From NCBI RefSeq assembly GCF_910596095.1, contig NC_056546.1, positions 18,256,425 through 18,320,424 of the forward strand: a stretch of 64,000 bases of DNA, in the 5' to 3' direction. Positions 1 through 12,900 of this stretch are shown here, one piece after another; the first letter of the stretch is position 1, and each line of letters opens with the position of its first letter. The notes under the pieces were generated by a model, which was not told where the DNA came from, did not search any database, and saw only the letters and a program-made list of their open reading frames with translations. Both the position numbers and the translations under genes were made by a program. The DNA is from Thunnus maccoyii. Taxonomy: Eukaryota > Chordata > Actinopteri > Scombriformes > Scombridae.

Positions 1-3000
1 CTGAATCTAAGAGTGGACAGAGCCTTTGGTCAGTGGATCTAAAGTCCTTGACAGTGTGGATTGGAGTTTAGTGATGTAAACAGGTGCAAGACCATTCAAT
101 GCTTTTTTTAAAAAAAAGATTTTAAACTAAATTCTATCACTAACAAGGAGACATTGGCAGTAGGTGTAGTCTCTCTTTTCGGGCCTTTTTAAGACCCTTG
201 AATCAGTATTCCAAACTAGTTAGAAATGGGATAAGGAGGCCTTAGCAATATTGAAATCTGGCTGTCATCTGTGAGGGGAACTGCACATCTGTTTATATAG
301 TCAATTGTCATTATGTTTGAATATTCTGAATCTTGAGCATGTGGTCTTTAACTGAGAGAGCTTCTGCAGTGAAAATGTGAACAAAGGATACAGATTCAAA
401 AATGCCAAGGCTACAGGTGCAGATAAGAAAGTATGAGATGGCATCCTGTCTGCTGTTGTCAGTGAAAGCAAAATGTATCAAAGACACTCTCAGCAGCGAC
501 AGAAGACTCTCCAGGAAAGAGTAGCTGCACCAAAAATGAATATGATTCAAATAATATTCAGAAAGGACTCTAAAGAAGAGCTAACAACATTCATCAGCAA
601 GAACAGAAGAGGAAATATCATCTTATATATATATAGATAGATATAGATTTTTTAAAAATCATAACAACTAGCTAGCTTTAAACTGCTACCAGCCACTGTT
701 ACCAACAAAAACAAGAAAGGAGGAAGAATAACCTCATATTCTTCAATGATTCCATCTACATCTGGAAAGATACTCTGTGCAGCAATTATGCATACGTATC
801 CAGTGAGGGCATCGGCTCAGGAAGCAGATTAAAGATCTGTTAAAATGAACAACTTGACAAGGACGACCCTCAATTTCTCAGTGCTTGTATTTGACCATAG
901 CCCCCTGGTGATATGGTTATTTAAATTTGTGTGTCATCTGCATAATTATGGTAACATATTTTGTTGTTTTCCATAATAGTGGGAGCATATGTGCAGTGTG
1001 CGATCAGGCTGGTGACCAGCATGAGGAGAAGGTGCCAGGCTGTTGTGGCTGTGTATGGTTCTTCCACACACTACGGAGGCTCCTGTTTGTTAAATGAATA
1101 AATTGTTAAATTGCCAATATGTCTTGTTTCTTCAAACTTCAATCATCCAATCCACAAAACACCAAACAAGAGTCAATGGCAGAATAAGCTGTTTGGCATT
1201 GGCAGAGAAGATTTGGCATATTTTTCATGGGCGCAACCCACATACTCAGCTATGCTGCTCATCCCACAAATGCATGTTCCTTACAAATGTGGCACCATTT
1301 AAAATGGAAATAAAAGCTTTCCAACGGTATAAGATTTATTGCCAAGAAGCATTGTTACAACAAAGAAATAATCTACCAAACACAAATTTCATTACTTTTT
1401 GTGCTAAGTTTAGTTGTTGAACAGAAGAGGCTCCAGAATGGAGCCTTGGGGAACTTCACATCATTTTTGTCTGCTCAGATTTGTAATTACCTAGACACAA
1501 AGTAGTCCCTGTCCTTTAAGTAGGATTCAAACTAGTTCATTACTTTGCCAGAAAGTCCCACCCAGTTTTCCAGTCTAGTAGTATGTTGTGGTCGACTGTG
1601 TTGAATGCAGCACTAAAATCCAGTTATACTAAGACTGAAATTCTGCCACTGTCTATGTTTAAGTGGATGTTGTTGAAGACCTTAACAAGAGCAGTCTCAG
1701 TGCTGTGGTGTGGTTGAAATCCTGACTGGAAAACATCAAAACAGTTGTTTAGTGCCAAGAAGTTGTTCAGCTGTTGAAAAATAGATTTTTCAATGATTTT
1801 ACTTAAAACAGGAGGTTTGATATCGGCCTATAATTGTTCATTAGTGAAGTGTCTAGATTGTTCTTTTTTAAGAGTGGTGTGATGACTGCAGTTTTCAGGG
1901 CCTGTGGGAAGACATCTGAGGGAAGAGACATGTTGACAATTTGTAGAAGACCTGAGGCCATGCAATTTGAGACATTTCTGAAAAAGCATGTAGGCAGAAT
2001 ATCAAGGCAGCAGGAGGAGGATTTCAGATGTTGTATAATGACCTCCAGGTTTTTATGGTTGATCGGATAAAATTGTGTCATACTCCTCAAATTGTTTTTA
2101 AGTGGACATAGGGACAACACATATCCTGTACCTGATATGGAGGCACTGATTGAAGAAGATGAATCCTCACAGTTGGTAGTTGGTATGAGCAGCTCTGATG
2201 TCTCTCATGATTACAGCTATGCTAAGACGGGGACTGAGGCGACTCTCCTTCAAGGTTTTTGCCGTGCTGTGTTATGTCTTCCTCATGTTTCGATTCCTCT
2301 TGTCTCTTGTCCTTGGCAGAGGGAACAGATGGGCGACACAAGAAGTAAAATAGGTTAGAGATTAACAATTTTACTCCTACCTTGTTAAGGCAAAGTCTAT
2401 CTGCCTTAAAAAGATGTCTGTGGTCCCAGACAAACTTGAAAATTTACATGCTGTTGAGAGCCATGTGTTCAACCTCTTAACTCCTCTTTTGACTGGTGGT
2501 AGAGGGCAACTGATAAACACCTCAGCATTCAAAGAGCTGACTGTGTTCAACAAATCACTTAAGTCTTGTTTTAGTACTTCAGACTGTGGTTTCACAACAT
2601 CATTGGTCCCTATGTGCACTGTGATGATTTTCACAGTTGGATGTGCAGCCACAATATGCAGGATCTCTCTGTCAAGTCATAGACCATATCCATGGGAAAA
2701 CAGAGTATTTTGGTGCACTTACTGCACATGCTTCTTAAATCTTTTACAGCAAAGTCACTCACAATCAGAGTTTGGGGCCCAGTTGTTAGCTTTCCCTGTA
2801 GCCTTTTATTTTCAGATTTACTCTCAGTCCTTGCCCTGCTGTGTGAAGATGAGAGGTTATCCAGATCATCAGATGGATATCTAGGGTCCTGCAATAGTGG
2901 AGCAAATCTGTTCTCCAGTTGTACACTTGGTTGTTGGGGAGGTTTGTTGTTCTCCCTTTCGCAGCTGCCCATGGCTGTGTCCTACTAAGAACAGGGGTTG

Positions 3001-3095
3001 AAGAGGCACTCTGCCTGGATGATAATGCAGGCCAGCCAGTTGCATCACAAATCACAGCACGCCGGGCTCTCCCTGGTACTCGTCCTCCCATTTCC
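1..3095 (-). mobile_element. Decayed L2/CR1-type LINE, split by a later insertion
   Basis: Minus-strand reading. 3090-2640 gives ORF1 text with an SGNH-esterase-like block (HIGTND near 2590-2610), typical of the esterase ORF1 in fish L2/CR1 LINEs. The endonuclease region is missing: reading jumps from about 2380 to reverse transcriptase at 2120. RT pieces seen: [11 protein letters not shown] (about 1810-1850), [19 protein letters not shown] (about 1650-1730), LDFSAAFNTVDHN (about 1590-1625), PQGSILEPLLF (about 1425-1455) and, after a gap, the catalytic YADDTQI (about 905-935). Several stops and frameshifts make it dead. 1-900 is the presumed 3' part, where homology is weaker. Clade assignment is from memory. 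Confidence 0.8.
990..1430. mobile_element. Insertion inside the LINE, probable retroelement tail
   Basis: The LINE reverse transcriptase stops after PLLF at about 1430 and resumes at MLPL at about 985. The intervening 440 bases are foreign to it. Their text resembles a dispersed 3' end seen in many fish genomes (my recollection, family not confirmed). No coding capacity recognised. Confidence 0.5.
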
Positions 3096-3689
3096 TAGGG
3101 AAATTATTTACTCTTAGGCTTTGCTCCAGAGCTTCAGGAAGGACAACCACTTGTAGATTTATAATCTGGTACACAGCCCTCCTGTTTCTTGGTAGTCTTG
3201 TTGGTGCTAACTAGCCATGTGTTAGCATGATCTTGTCCATTGTTTTGAGTCCATGGTAAAGTGATGTCGTTCCCACATAGTCCATTCACTTCAATGTTCA
3301 CTTCTAACCACTGAATTTTGGTTTCCTGCACTGCAATCTCACTCCAAGTAATCTGTGAAGAAGGGGGGCATCTTGCTGCTAATTAGCTTTAACTGAGTAC
3401 CTTATTTCCAGTCACTGCAGTACAGGCTGGTGCTGTTGGTAAGCCATGCTCACGTAGTACTGAGGAGGTCATAAAAATTTTGAAATATGACAATGGCCTA
3501 CTACATCTACAAAAAAATGCAGTCCCAGTGATTTATAAATATCCAGGAGCCACTGCTCATAGTTTCTCACTGAAGAAAAATCAAGAATATCAGCAGAAAA
3601 ATGCAAGCAGAGACGAGAGCAAGCAGCAAGGCGTCTGCACTGTAAGAAAGCAGGAAGCGTTTACCTGCTGTGCCTAGTGATCCGGTGAT
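3096..3689. other. Unassigned spacer left of the cysteine-rich block
   Basis: About 600 bp that could include 5' sequence of the LINE. Nothing else recognised. Confidence 0.4.
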
Positions 3690-5165
3690 ATCATGATACT
3701 CCAGCTTTCAAAGACTGTGTCTTGAAGAATGATCTAAGCGGACTGTTCTTTGTGAGAAACTTGAATGTGACATACAAATGAAATATATGACTCACCAACA
3801 GGGGTGCAAGTGATTGTACAGACCTTTGTAGACAGTAGTTTAGGTAAAGTGAGCATTGATAACATAGACAAACCTCAAACACCCACTTTTTTTGATGAAA
3901 ACTCACTTAAAGGCGTTATTATGATAACTAAGTTTAAAGTCGGATACTTTACTATTTGGTCCACACATCCACACATAGAACTGACAGAGTTACGAGAAGC
4001 CACTAAATCTACAAGCCAGAGATTGGTCGGAGCCTTGGGACATACAAATCAGAGTTACAGCTAAAATAGAAGGGGCAATACATAAGAACATTTTTGGTTT
4101 AACACACGGACTTGTAACAGTGTGAGGACATTGCCTGACAACAGGCCCTGGCATCCTTTCAGGATGACAAGCTGTGGTCTCAGGGGAATAACATGCTGTT
4201 TTATGATCTTAGCCCTTGTAATTGTTGTCCCAACTAAATTGTTTCTTGAACCAAAAAAAGAGTGTCAATGTTAGTTCAACTGCTCCATCCTGTTTTCAAC
4301 CCAGACAAGGCCGCAAGCCATGTTAATGAAAAACCAATGTACTTCCTATGCAGACGCGACACCTGTGATAGAACTGACTGTAATTTGGCTCCCAACCCTT
4401 CAGTTTATCCAAGCCAGCCAAATAAGGTATATTGGACATGGATAAACGCCAAACACCATCAGTTTACTTCGTGCAGAACAGACTATTGTATTGTGTTAAT
4501 TACTGAGCAAAATACAGCTAGAAGCCTAACACAATCCATAGTCTGATGCCAGAAAGACAGAAAACAGCCTGTATGCCAAAATTTGAAACGACAGTGCAAT
4601 TGGTCTCTTGGGCAACAGTCACAATTTTGTAAGAATTTGACAAAGTCCACAATTCCTGCAACTGAGCAACACAAGCAAGTAAGACAATATAAAATTGACA
4701 GAGGTAATTTAGCCATCACTATGAAGCAAGAGTGGGCTGCTGTCCGCAACATTACTGATTGTTTGATCTGCCAACATTTACCTGCATCGTCTCAAAAACT
4801 CACGCAATAATGCTGTTATCTACAGCAGACCTTAAGGTATTTAAGGTTGCCAACTTAGTTGTAGTTTTCCCAGATTGTTATGTTCAGGTGCCAACTCATC
4901 ATGGCTGACCCGACAGTGAGATGAACATAACTTATTTTGTCCTGTTGGAGTTTAACAAAGTACATAGACCAAGTGAAATAAAACCTGCTAAGTTGCGGAA
5001 AATATCAAAATTTGAAACCACGGTGCATGCAATGTTCCAACATCACGTAGAGAGCCATGCTGTACCCGCTACCTGCAGTATCACAGAATGTTGGCCTGTA
5101 ACTAATCCAGAATGTAGCTACAGTATTATGGCAGGAGTCTGGACAGCCCCATGGAACTCTTAAAC
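3690..5165 (+). pseudogene. Degraded cysteine-rich block, possibly endogenous-retrovirus env relic
   Basis: Plus-strand open stretches at 3804-4064, 4262-4546, 4583-4810 and 4921-5163, in differing frames and separated by stops. A hydrophobic stretch at about 4170-4240 is followed by cysteine-rich text (LCRRDTCDRTDC), a tryptophan motif (VYWTWINAKHH) and ITDCLICQHLP, a spacing reminiscent of retroviral surface glycoproteins. I see no flanking LTRs, primer-binding site or pol. It is broken by stops and frameshifts. It could also be a decayed host gene for a secreted protein. The assignment is an inference from composition and motif feel only. Confidence 0.35.
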
Positions 5166-5577
5166 CCAAATAGTGCTTCCAGCCCCCGACAGAGGAGGGT
5201 TCTTCTATCCTTTGATTATTTAATTTTGACTATGTTTTCAAGTTTTTACAGAAGTTTGCTATTTTTATCTTGTATTGTTAACGTTGATTATAGACCTTAA
5301 ATTGCCAGTATTAAGTGCTTTAATGAACAGGTAGCGTTTTCTTCTTGATGCTAATATCTGAGAGCTAACATCACTATAACAGGAAGACCTGAGTGAAATC
5401 AATCGACAGGACTGTGTTTCAAGTGTATAGAACTGAATTCAGATCTGCATAATTATTGATACTGATTATAACCAACTGATTAAAACTTGATCAACTTTAT
5501 TTTTGTAATCATGTTATTATTATCCATACTGGTTAACCTGATTTATGTTTATTCGTGTGTACTTTAGATACAGTAGA

Positions 5578-5642
5578 TGTGATTGGAGGAGAGTATTACC
5601 CATAGAGTCCATTAGAAGGGTCCACCTGTGCTTATAGAACTA
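5578..5642. repeat. Solo DIRS terminal-repeat fragment
   Basis: The text from GATTGGAGGAGAGTATTACC to CTTATAGAACT is the reverse complement of the outer 65 bases of the DIRS left terminal repeat at 18286-18350, nearly base for base. Similarity stops abruptly at both sides, so only the tip of an element remains. Confidence 0.85.
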
Positions 5643-7017
5643 AATCTACAATATTGTAACCTTTGTTTTTAACTAGCCTGGAAAATAACCTTCATATTAA
5701 ATGTACACCAAGTGTAGCACATTTAGGTATGTGCCTGCTAGCCAAATAAGTGATGCATATCTTAGTATATGTGGAAAAAAAGAAAGGAATCAGAGCAGGT
5801 CACTGCTATAATTACTAAAAAAGTAAATGAGCAGTTAATTGTATTATCTGTATTGTATTGTCTGTATAAAGTACTAACAACTTGAATTTGAACAAACTAT
5901 ATCAGTATTTACAAGAATGCAGGTGAAGTTGAACTGGCTTCACAGCTGTTTAGATTCAACTTTTGACCTGAGTGGCTTGTCTGGACTGTGGGAGGCAGCT
6001 GCAGCAGAGGAAACCCACGCAGACACAAGGAGAGACCGTGACTGTAAGTGAACATACACCACATACAAACACATGCTATCTGCACACAGAAAGACCTGCA
6101 TTGGTTGGAAGCCAGGACATTCCTGCTGCGAGGCCACCACAATGCTAAACACTGAGCTGAGCATGGTGACGAGGGAAGAAGATGTCAATATAGAAGAGGA
6201 AGAGTTTAAGGGGTAGTAGCTTTGCTGCTGAACCTTTTTCCTCTTCTCCTTCATCCTCTTTGTGTAGTGAGATCTTGAGTTCTTCTGAGGAAGTCCCTTG
6301 TCTTCTATTTGAGTAATCCAACAAACCAATAAATCAAAAGCAAAACAATCTGAAGGCAATGTACCTAAAGCTGAGTGTAAGCGATTGAGGAGTCCCTTCC
6401 ATCTACTTGTTTCTCCTCTTGCTTTAGATTCTTTTTCTTCCTCTCATCTGTCTCTCCATATTCTGCACCAACTCTACTTTTTATGAGATTTTAAGGTTGG
6501 TGGTTTCTGATAGCCTTCACACAGTTTTTGAATATCCTTGTGATCACTGAACAACTTTCTCTTATTTCTTTATCTGATAAGTTGAACCCTATTAGGGTGA
6601 ACCTGCCCGTCTCCTGGTACTTCTTGACACTTTCAAAGTCACTCGGGGCTTTGCTCCCTCTGACACTAGAGTTTCCTAGGAGGGCCTCAGAGGTACCACT
6701 GAGCTCTTTGTTGGTCTGTCCCACATTTTTACTCCCAGAGGGTCATGTTCAGAGGCCACATTATTGCTCTCTCAGCTTTAACTGAAAAAGTATTTTTCTA
6801 AGTGCCTACAGGACTGAACTGGAAGTCTCCCACTATCTTGCATCACTTGTTTCTGCCATAAGTGCTGCTGGCAGCTTGTGTGTCCATTTTTATTTTATGG
6901 CCTTTGGGCAGAAAAACAGAAATATTCAAGCGGTCTTTTGCTAGTCCAGCCTGGACAATTGATGTAATTATTACACTTGGAAACTTTGCACATATTTACA
7001 CAACTTGAACTGAAATG
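5643..7017. other. Spacer
   Basis: No gene or repeat recognised; the minus-strand ORFs at 5909-6359 and 6491-6724 match nothing I know. Confidence 0.6.
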
Positions 7018-7405
7018 TAGCTTTTCAGCCATGCTAGCAGAGTGGCTCTAGCGATGGCAATGATGGTCAGTCGTTCCACCACTTTAGTTCAAAATGAAAT
7101 ATTTCAACAACTACTGGATGGGTTGACATGGAATTTGGTATAGATATCCATGGTTATCAGAGAATGAATCCTTATCACTTGGTGATTCCCTAACTTTTAA
7201 TCCAGCACAGCCAGCAGGTTAAAGTTTTCACTTATCTACTGAAATATTTTAAAATCTATCAGATGCACTGGTACCAAAATTTGGTACATATATCTATGTC
7301 CCCTCAGTATAAACTGTTATAACTTTGGTGACTTTTCATATAGGGCCATCCTCAGGTCAAGTTTTAAATTTGTCCAATACTTATAATCAAATACCTGCTA
7401 AATCA
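7018..7405 (-). repeat. Teleost interspersed repeat, copy 1
   Basis: On the minus strand this contains a block (about 7025-7090) reading AAAGTGGTGGAACGACTGAC and then a GCTAGCATGGCT core. The same order of motifs occurs on the plus strand at 57920-57990. The type is common in percomorph introns and intergenic DNA. Family name not certain. Confidence 0.7.
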
Positions 7406-9830
7406 CACCTCCAGTGATCTGTTTTATCCTAGTGAGGAAGTAGTTTCTTCATTTCCATATCAATCTGAACACCAATGTGGAGAATTTAGTGTCAAAATGC
7501 TATCTTTGCATCTTCCAAAAAAGATAAAAGTGCATGAACTTTTAAAAAACTTCCCAATACAGCAGACAGGAAATCAAAACCCTTTGACTCCACAAATGAC
7601 TCCACATTGAATCACTATTGCATTATAGCGTAGCAGTCAGCAACTGAGAAGTAAATAGGCAAGTTCTATAAAATTGCTGCAGATTTTAACTGCATTACCA
7701 GTAAGAAAGGGTATTTTTAAGTGCCTTATCCTTCAAATTATTCATTCTACTGAATCTTCAATCTTGCAAAGTTTCACTCACAAGATTGCTCATTATGTGA
7801 TCGCTATCATCTAATTTCCCTTTGTCTACCAGCAGATCTGTGTAAACACCATTTGTAAAGTGACGGGGGGCAAGTGGAGAGGAAAAACTTTCCCAAAAAC
7901 ATTTTTCTGAACATGTGTGACTGCACTCGAATGCATAATTTTTTGATGGATAGTTGTTTGCATATGTGATGAAGATGGGCCATTGTGGGAAGGCAATTAT
8001 CACATGTTAATACATTTATGCAAATGTACAGTTTCCTCCTAAATATGTTCATTAGAGTGGAGATGTTTTCAGTCCCAATTCGCACCCAAAGTCCTGCCAG
8101 CTTTCACTCCGGTATTCTAATTAGTTTGATTTACATTTGGGATATATGGTGAATGCACTTGATGACAATTAACTAACTTGATAGAGCAACAGATGTACCT
8201 TGAATGCTGAGGACAAGATTGGAGACAGGTACAATAGATGGTCTCTCTTTTGGTCTTTTTCTTTCTTTTGGATTTTCTTAGTCCTACAGTATACGTGAAC
8301 ATAAAAGTCATATATTTTTCCCAAGCACAATTTCTGTGCTTATTTGCTTCAGATAAAATGAAAAAACTCAGTGACACAAACCAGTTTCATTGTTTTTATT
8401 TGACATTATACAGCACAGTAGATTGTAAACAGTAGAGGCAGGAGAGAAAAGCAACCACATTTGACAGTACTCGCACAGATGATCCTCCCAGAACACTTCT
8501 ATATACAGACACTGAATCAGTAGCTTATGTCATGGTGAAGGTTTTTTGTCATGGCAAAAACTATCAAGGGGCACTTTTTAAACGATCTTTGGCAATCCTG
8601 AGAGCAAATGGCTGCTGTGTTATTTTTGTAGTTTTGTAGGTTTTCGAGAGGAACCTTCTTTGAAATTCCTTTTCATACATGGTCTAGCCAGGTAGGAAAA
8701 GCTGAAAAGGTCTTCGGAGAAGTAAATGCTTTGAGAGAATTTCCAGGGCAGCAGGAGGGAGTTTTTTCTTTTGCAGTTTGTCCTCTCTATTTATACAAAT
8801 CAAACACCTGTGGTGATAGTAAATTGAGTTCAGCAAGTAGCCAAAGCAGACTAAATTCTTATTCTGTTGCTTTATTTTTATAAGGCCACTGAGCTATGCA
8901 AAGTTGAAAAGTAATAAGAGTGGCTGACCTTTTCTGGGTTTGTCAAGGCCCAATAAATGTGACAAAGTTGTAAAATAAAAATGAATACTCATCTTGATAG
9001 AATTAGTCATTTGCGTCTAGTCATTTTCCAGCTGATCTGTCCTTGCTCCTTCGTACTGTCGAACCATACCAACCAAAAAAATACACAACTCAGAATATCA
9101 CACCTGAATTAGGTGATTCAGTGGATCATAATGGTCCTTCAAATCCTAACAGCCTCCATGTGGGAAAATGACATTGAAAGAGGTGGTTTGGAAACAGAAT
9201 CTTTCTCATGATATTATTTAGTTGAGATACCTCTGACATTTCCAGCAGAAATATAAACAAGGAAAAATGTACTTCAAATACAGTAGCATAGGCAACAACT
9301 CTAAAGGCAGCAACAACAGGGAAAGCACTTGAAAGTAATAATCTCAAAGATTTTCATTTACATAAATGTCTGTTAAGTCACTACCTATCGCCGAATGAGG
9401 TAACACTATAGTGATTGAGCCTATGGCTCACTGATGAAAGCCATTGCATTTGCAGTATTATGAGTATTACGAACTGGGTGTCGGTGGTGACATTCAAGCA
9501 GCGCATACTTAGTGATGCGTTTTCCATCACCCAGCAGTGGTTGGTCTGCCAAAGAGGGTAAGCGGAGCTAACACGACAGACTCGCTCTTCAACTCATTTG
9601 TGTGTGAAGCGGCATACTGTTTTTTCCGGTCTCTGCTAGCACTGTGAATAAACAGTTACTGACGTCACACAGGCGACACTGTTCCCTGGGAAGTAAGGTC
9701 CAAAAACACACCTGCAATTACCGTTTATCGCCATAGGTGTCAGCAAAGAGAACGAAACAGAGATCTTCGAGATTGTTACTTTAAAGGGAACAGAGTCAAA
9801 TATTTAAATATATTTCTTTGCTGAAACACA
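7406..9830. other. HMGCLL1 3' flank
   Basis: Presumed to contain the HMGCLL1 3' UTR at its right end. 9390-9790 is somewhat more GC- and CpG-rich than its surroundings. No further gene recognised. Confidence 0.5.
8871..8876 (-). terminator. Candidate poly(A) signal for HMGCLL1
   Basis: AATAAA on the minus strand about 955 bases past the stop. A second hexamer lies at 8395-8400. Which is used, if either, cannot be told from sequence. Confidence 0.25.
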
Positions 9831-9935
9831 TCACAGTGTCCTGCTACTTGCCTGGGCAACCCTGGAGTTTGTCTTGCAACATAAAGCCCTGCAGATGAAG
9901 TCACCAGCCTCTATAACTTTGGCAAGGTTTACTCC
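9831..9935 (-). CDS. hmgcll1: HMGCLL1 terminal coding exon 9
   Basis: Encodes [20 protein letters not shown] then [14 protein letters not shown] and a TGA stop at 9833-9831. Acceptor is a long pyrimidine tract ending TTCAG. The 3' UTR runs leftward from here; its end is not visible. Confidence 0.93.
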   Translation of the reverse strand, partial: GVNLAKVIEAGDFICRALCCKTNSRVAQASSRTL

Positions 9936-12900
9936 CTGAAAAAAAAAAGCAATATCAATTCATTTCAAAATGTAATTTCTATGAGGTGATTTTGCCTGTT
10001 TGCAATATAATGAGGATCAAAAAGAGGCAACCAAATATCCTCAGGGTGTCAGAAATAGATGTGTGCAACAGGTGATGTAGTGAAATGGTTCCACCAGCAG
10101 GGGTAGGGATTGTAAAATAAATTGTTCCTGGGTCAGGACATGCAATAATGTGGGCTCAGGCAAGCTGTGTTAAACCACTGATATTATAAAATAAACATTC
10201 ACAGAGCAGTATGTTTGCAGAACGAACTGTTTATGTTAATGAGCTCTGAAAGATTGTATGAGTTGGTTTGATGAGATGGGATTATTAAGACATAAACTAC
10301 AGCAGCTCTGTCCAAGTGCACTGTGAAGACATACTTACAGTTTCAATGCCCATGCCATGGAGCATGTAGAGTACATCCTCTGTTGAAACATTGCCAGATG
10401 AACCCTGAGCATACGGGCAACCTCCCAGGCCAGCTACTGCAGAATCCACCACACAGACCCCCATCTGCAAGGACAAACAGCACACAGAGACATTCAGCGC
10501 CTCCACACATGCTTCAACCTCAGGTAAAATCCAGGAACAAAGATCCTTGTTCTGCTAGATTGTTCTGCGTGGTGCAGTGTGCCTTGCCAGGCCTGTGGTC
10601 GTGTTTTACAGCTGTTTAGGAGAACTGTAGGCTTATGTCTTGAAGATGAGTGGGCACAGAATGTCCCACAGTATGGCTTAGTCATCCTCTTTGTCAGCTT
10701 AAACCACCAGCACCACATAATTATGGCCTTGTTCATATGAGAGGAACATTATAAATGCTGAACAGAACATTTCATATGTTTCTGATTCTCCTGGTTACTC
10801 ATGTTTTTACAGCACTACTCTGCCCTTAACCATGGGGATTCACTTTCTTGCCACATTGAGAAGACATTTTTTCCTCGGCTGGATGGTGTCTTTTTACACT
10901 GTGCCAACAATACAGGAATTGTAACATTAATACACAAATGCGCAGTTGCTGCAAACTATTATCATTAGTGTCATAATGATGTCTTTGGTTAAAATGTTCT
11001 ATTATGTTTTATGGTGGTCTTTGTACTAGGCTGTCTTTGTACAAAGACATACAAACTCATGTTATATTTACACCTGCAAGAGATACATTTTAAGTGTTTA
11101 CTTTGTGCATGTTTGGCTCATATGGCTGTTTACAGTCAACATAATTTTTATATTTTGTGGGGAAATGCTCTTTTTTTATTACCTACAATAAAGAAAAGTG
11201 TCTGGCGTTTTCAGTTGTTTTTCCGAATATCAATGCTTTTGTTGGACATCTTACAAACATCCAAAAATGCTGCTTAGCAAATATTAGGACACTGATTTTA
11301 TTTTGATGCAAGAAGAATTCATAGTAATATATAATATTTTACAGTTTCTAAGAATGAATGTATTACATAAAGAGACAAACCTTCACTGCTTGCCGTGTAA
11401 GCGTATACTTAACTATGAGTATAACCTTTGTTTTCACACCAAAAAATGACGAAGCCAGACCTTCAGTTTTCAAAGTCATTACTGATGAAGGTCTCGGGAT
11501 GTTTTCCACATGTCCCTGGGATTGTCATGAGAATATTAAAGATGTTTTCCAGCTTCCGTGGCAGAGCCAGATGTCAGAGGATCCCACAGTGAGAGAAAAT
11601 TAACACGCTGATCCTCTCAGTGGCATTGGGTCATGAAGGACTTTCACCCTGTGGAGCAAGACCAAGCAAGCAAAATTAAAAGAATCTCTATTGCTTTTTT
11701 TTTAACAATGCTACTAATTGGTTGCTTTTCCTCCAGACAAGAACCTACTTCTTTCAGGGGCTGTCTGAGCCAGCCGTAATTGCTGTTTGTGTTGGCAAGG
11801 AGAGAGGAGGAGGTGGGGTAGAAGGAGGAGATCTACTCCGGTGTGTGCAGTGCACGAGATTTCCAGACCTTGGTCAAAGCCAGAGCAGGATATTGTACTA
11901 GGCAGAATTTTTTTGTTGTATAAACACAGAGTTGTAATCTACCATGCCAATCCTCTCGCTTTCAGCTGCTAACCGTGTAAGGCCAGGGGTCTTCAGCATA
12001 CTGTTTCCGAAAGAAACAAAACGAACCCTTCAGCAGCATGCCCTGTTTCTCTGGACACTAATCACGCAGGAATTGGTGGTCAGCAGCTTGAGCTTGCCAG
12101 CGCTCAGTTAGGTTCACACTGCCCAGAAACCAGATGTGCACTTAGTGTTAAAAAGCCATATTCAGTGAGCTGTGGCTATATAAAAACAATACATTCCTGT
12201 ATAAAGACACAGTGCATTTTGAAACTTGCATGATTTGGGATAAGCTTGTTGACATTCTACACTCTTAGTGGACGAGGCTGAAGATGGACATGCTCCCATT
12301 TTGGTTTTATAACTGCGTCAGAGAGAGAGAGAAAGAGAGAGAGTGTATTCACTGAAGGATATGAAGCAGTGATGCTTTACCCACTGCTACATAAACTGGG
12401 AAGCTGACAGAAACTGTCACAGATCCACTGCTGACACATATATCACCTCTTTACAAGAACACACAAATACGCTTGCCATGGGAAAGCAATTCCCAGATAT
12501 TGGTGGGCAGCTAGGTGATAGACAAAACAAACCTATAAAGAATAAATAAATGACATTTTTACTTCATGGTTTATTTAAATGTAGAAATTCTGAACTATAT
12601 AATCAATCCATTCACCTTCTGTACCTTTGTTGCATGTCTCTCTCTGTCTCTCTCATTTCCTGACATCTCTCTTCTGACTGTCTGAAATAAAGGTTTAAAA
12701 GGTTTAAAAAAAACAAAACAAAACAAAAAATTCATTCATTTAATAAGAGGTGGCAAAAATACACAAATATAAAAAAAACTATCCATGGACTATCCATTTA
12801 AAAAAAAATATGTATAATAACTACTAATCGGCTGACAAAGGCAACACGAACCGCACTGAATGCACCTGTTTATACTGTATGCTTATTGACTGAGTCTTAG

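Noticed and set aside
2092..2988. Plus-strand ORFs of 88-156 codons
   Set aside because: Antisense to the LINE ORF1/RT reading, which carries recognisable motifs on the minus strand.
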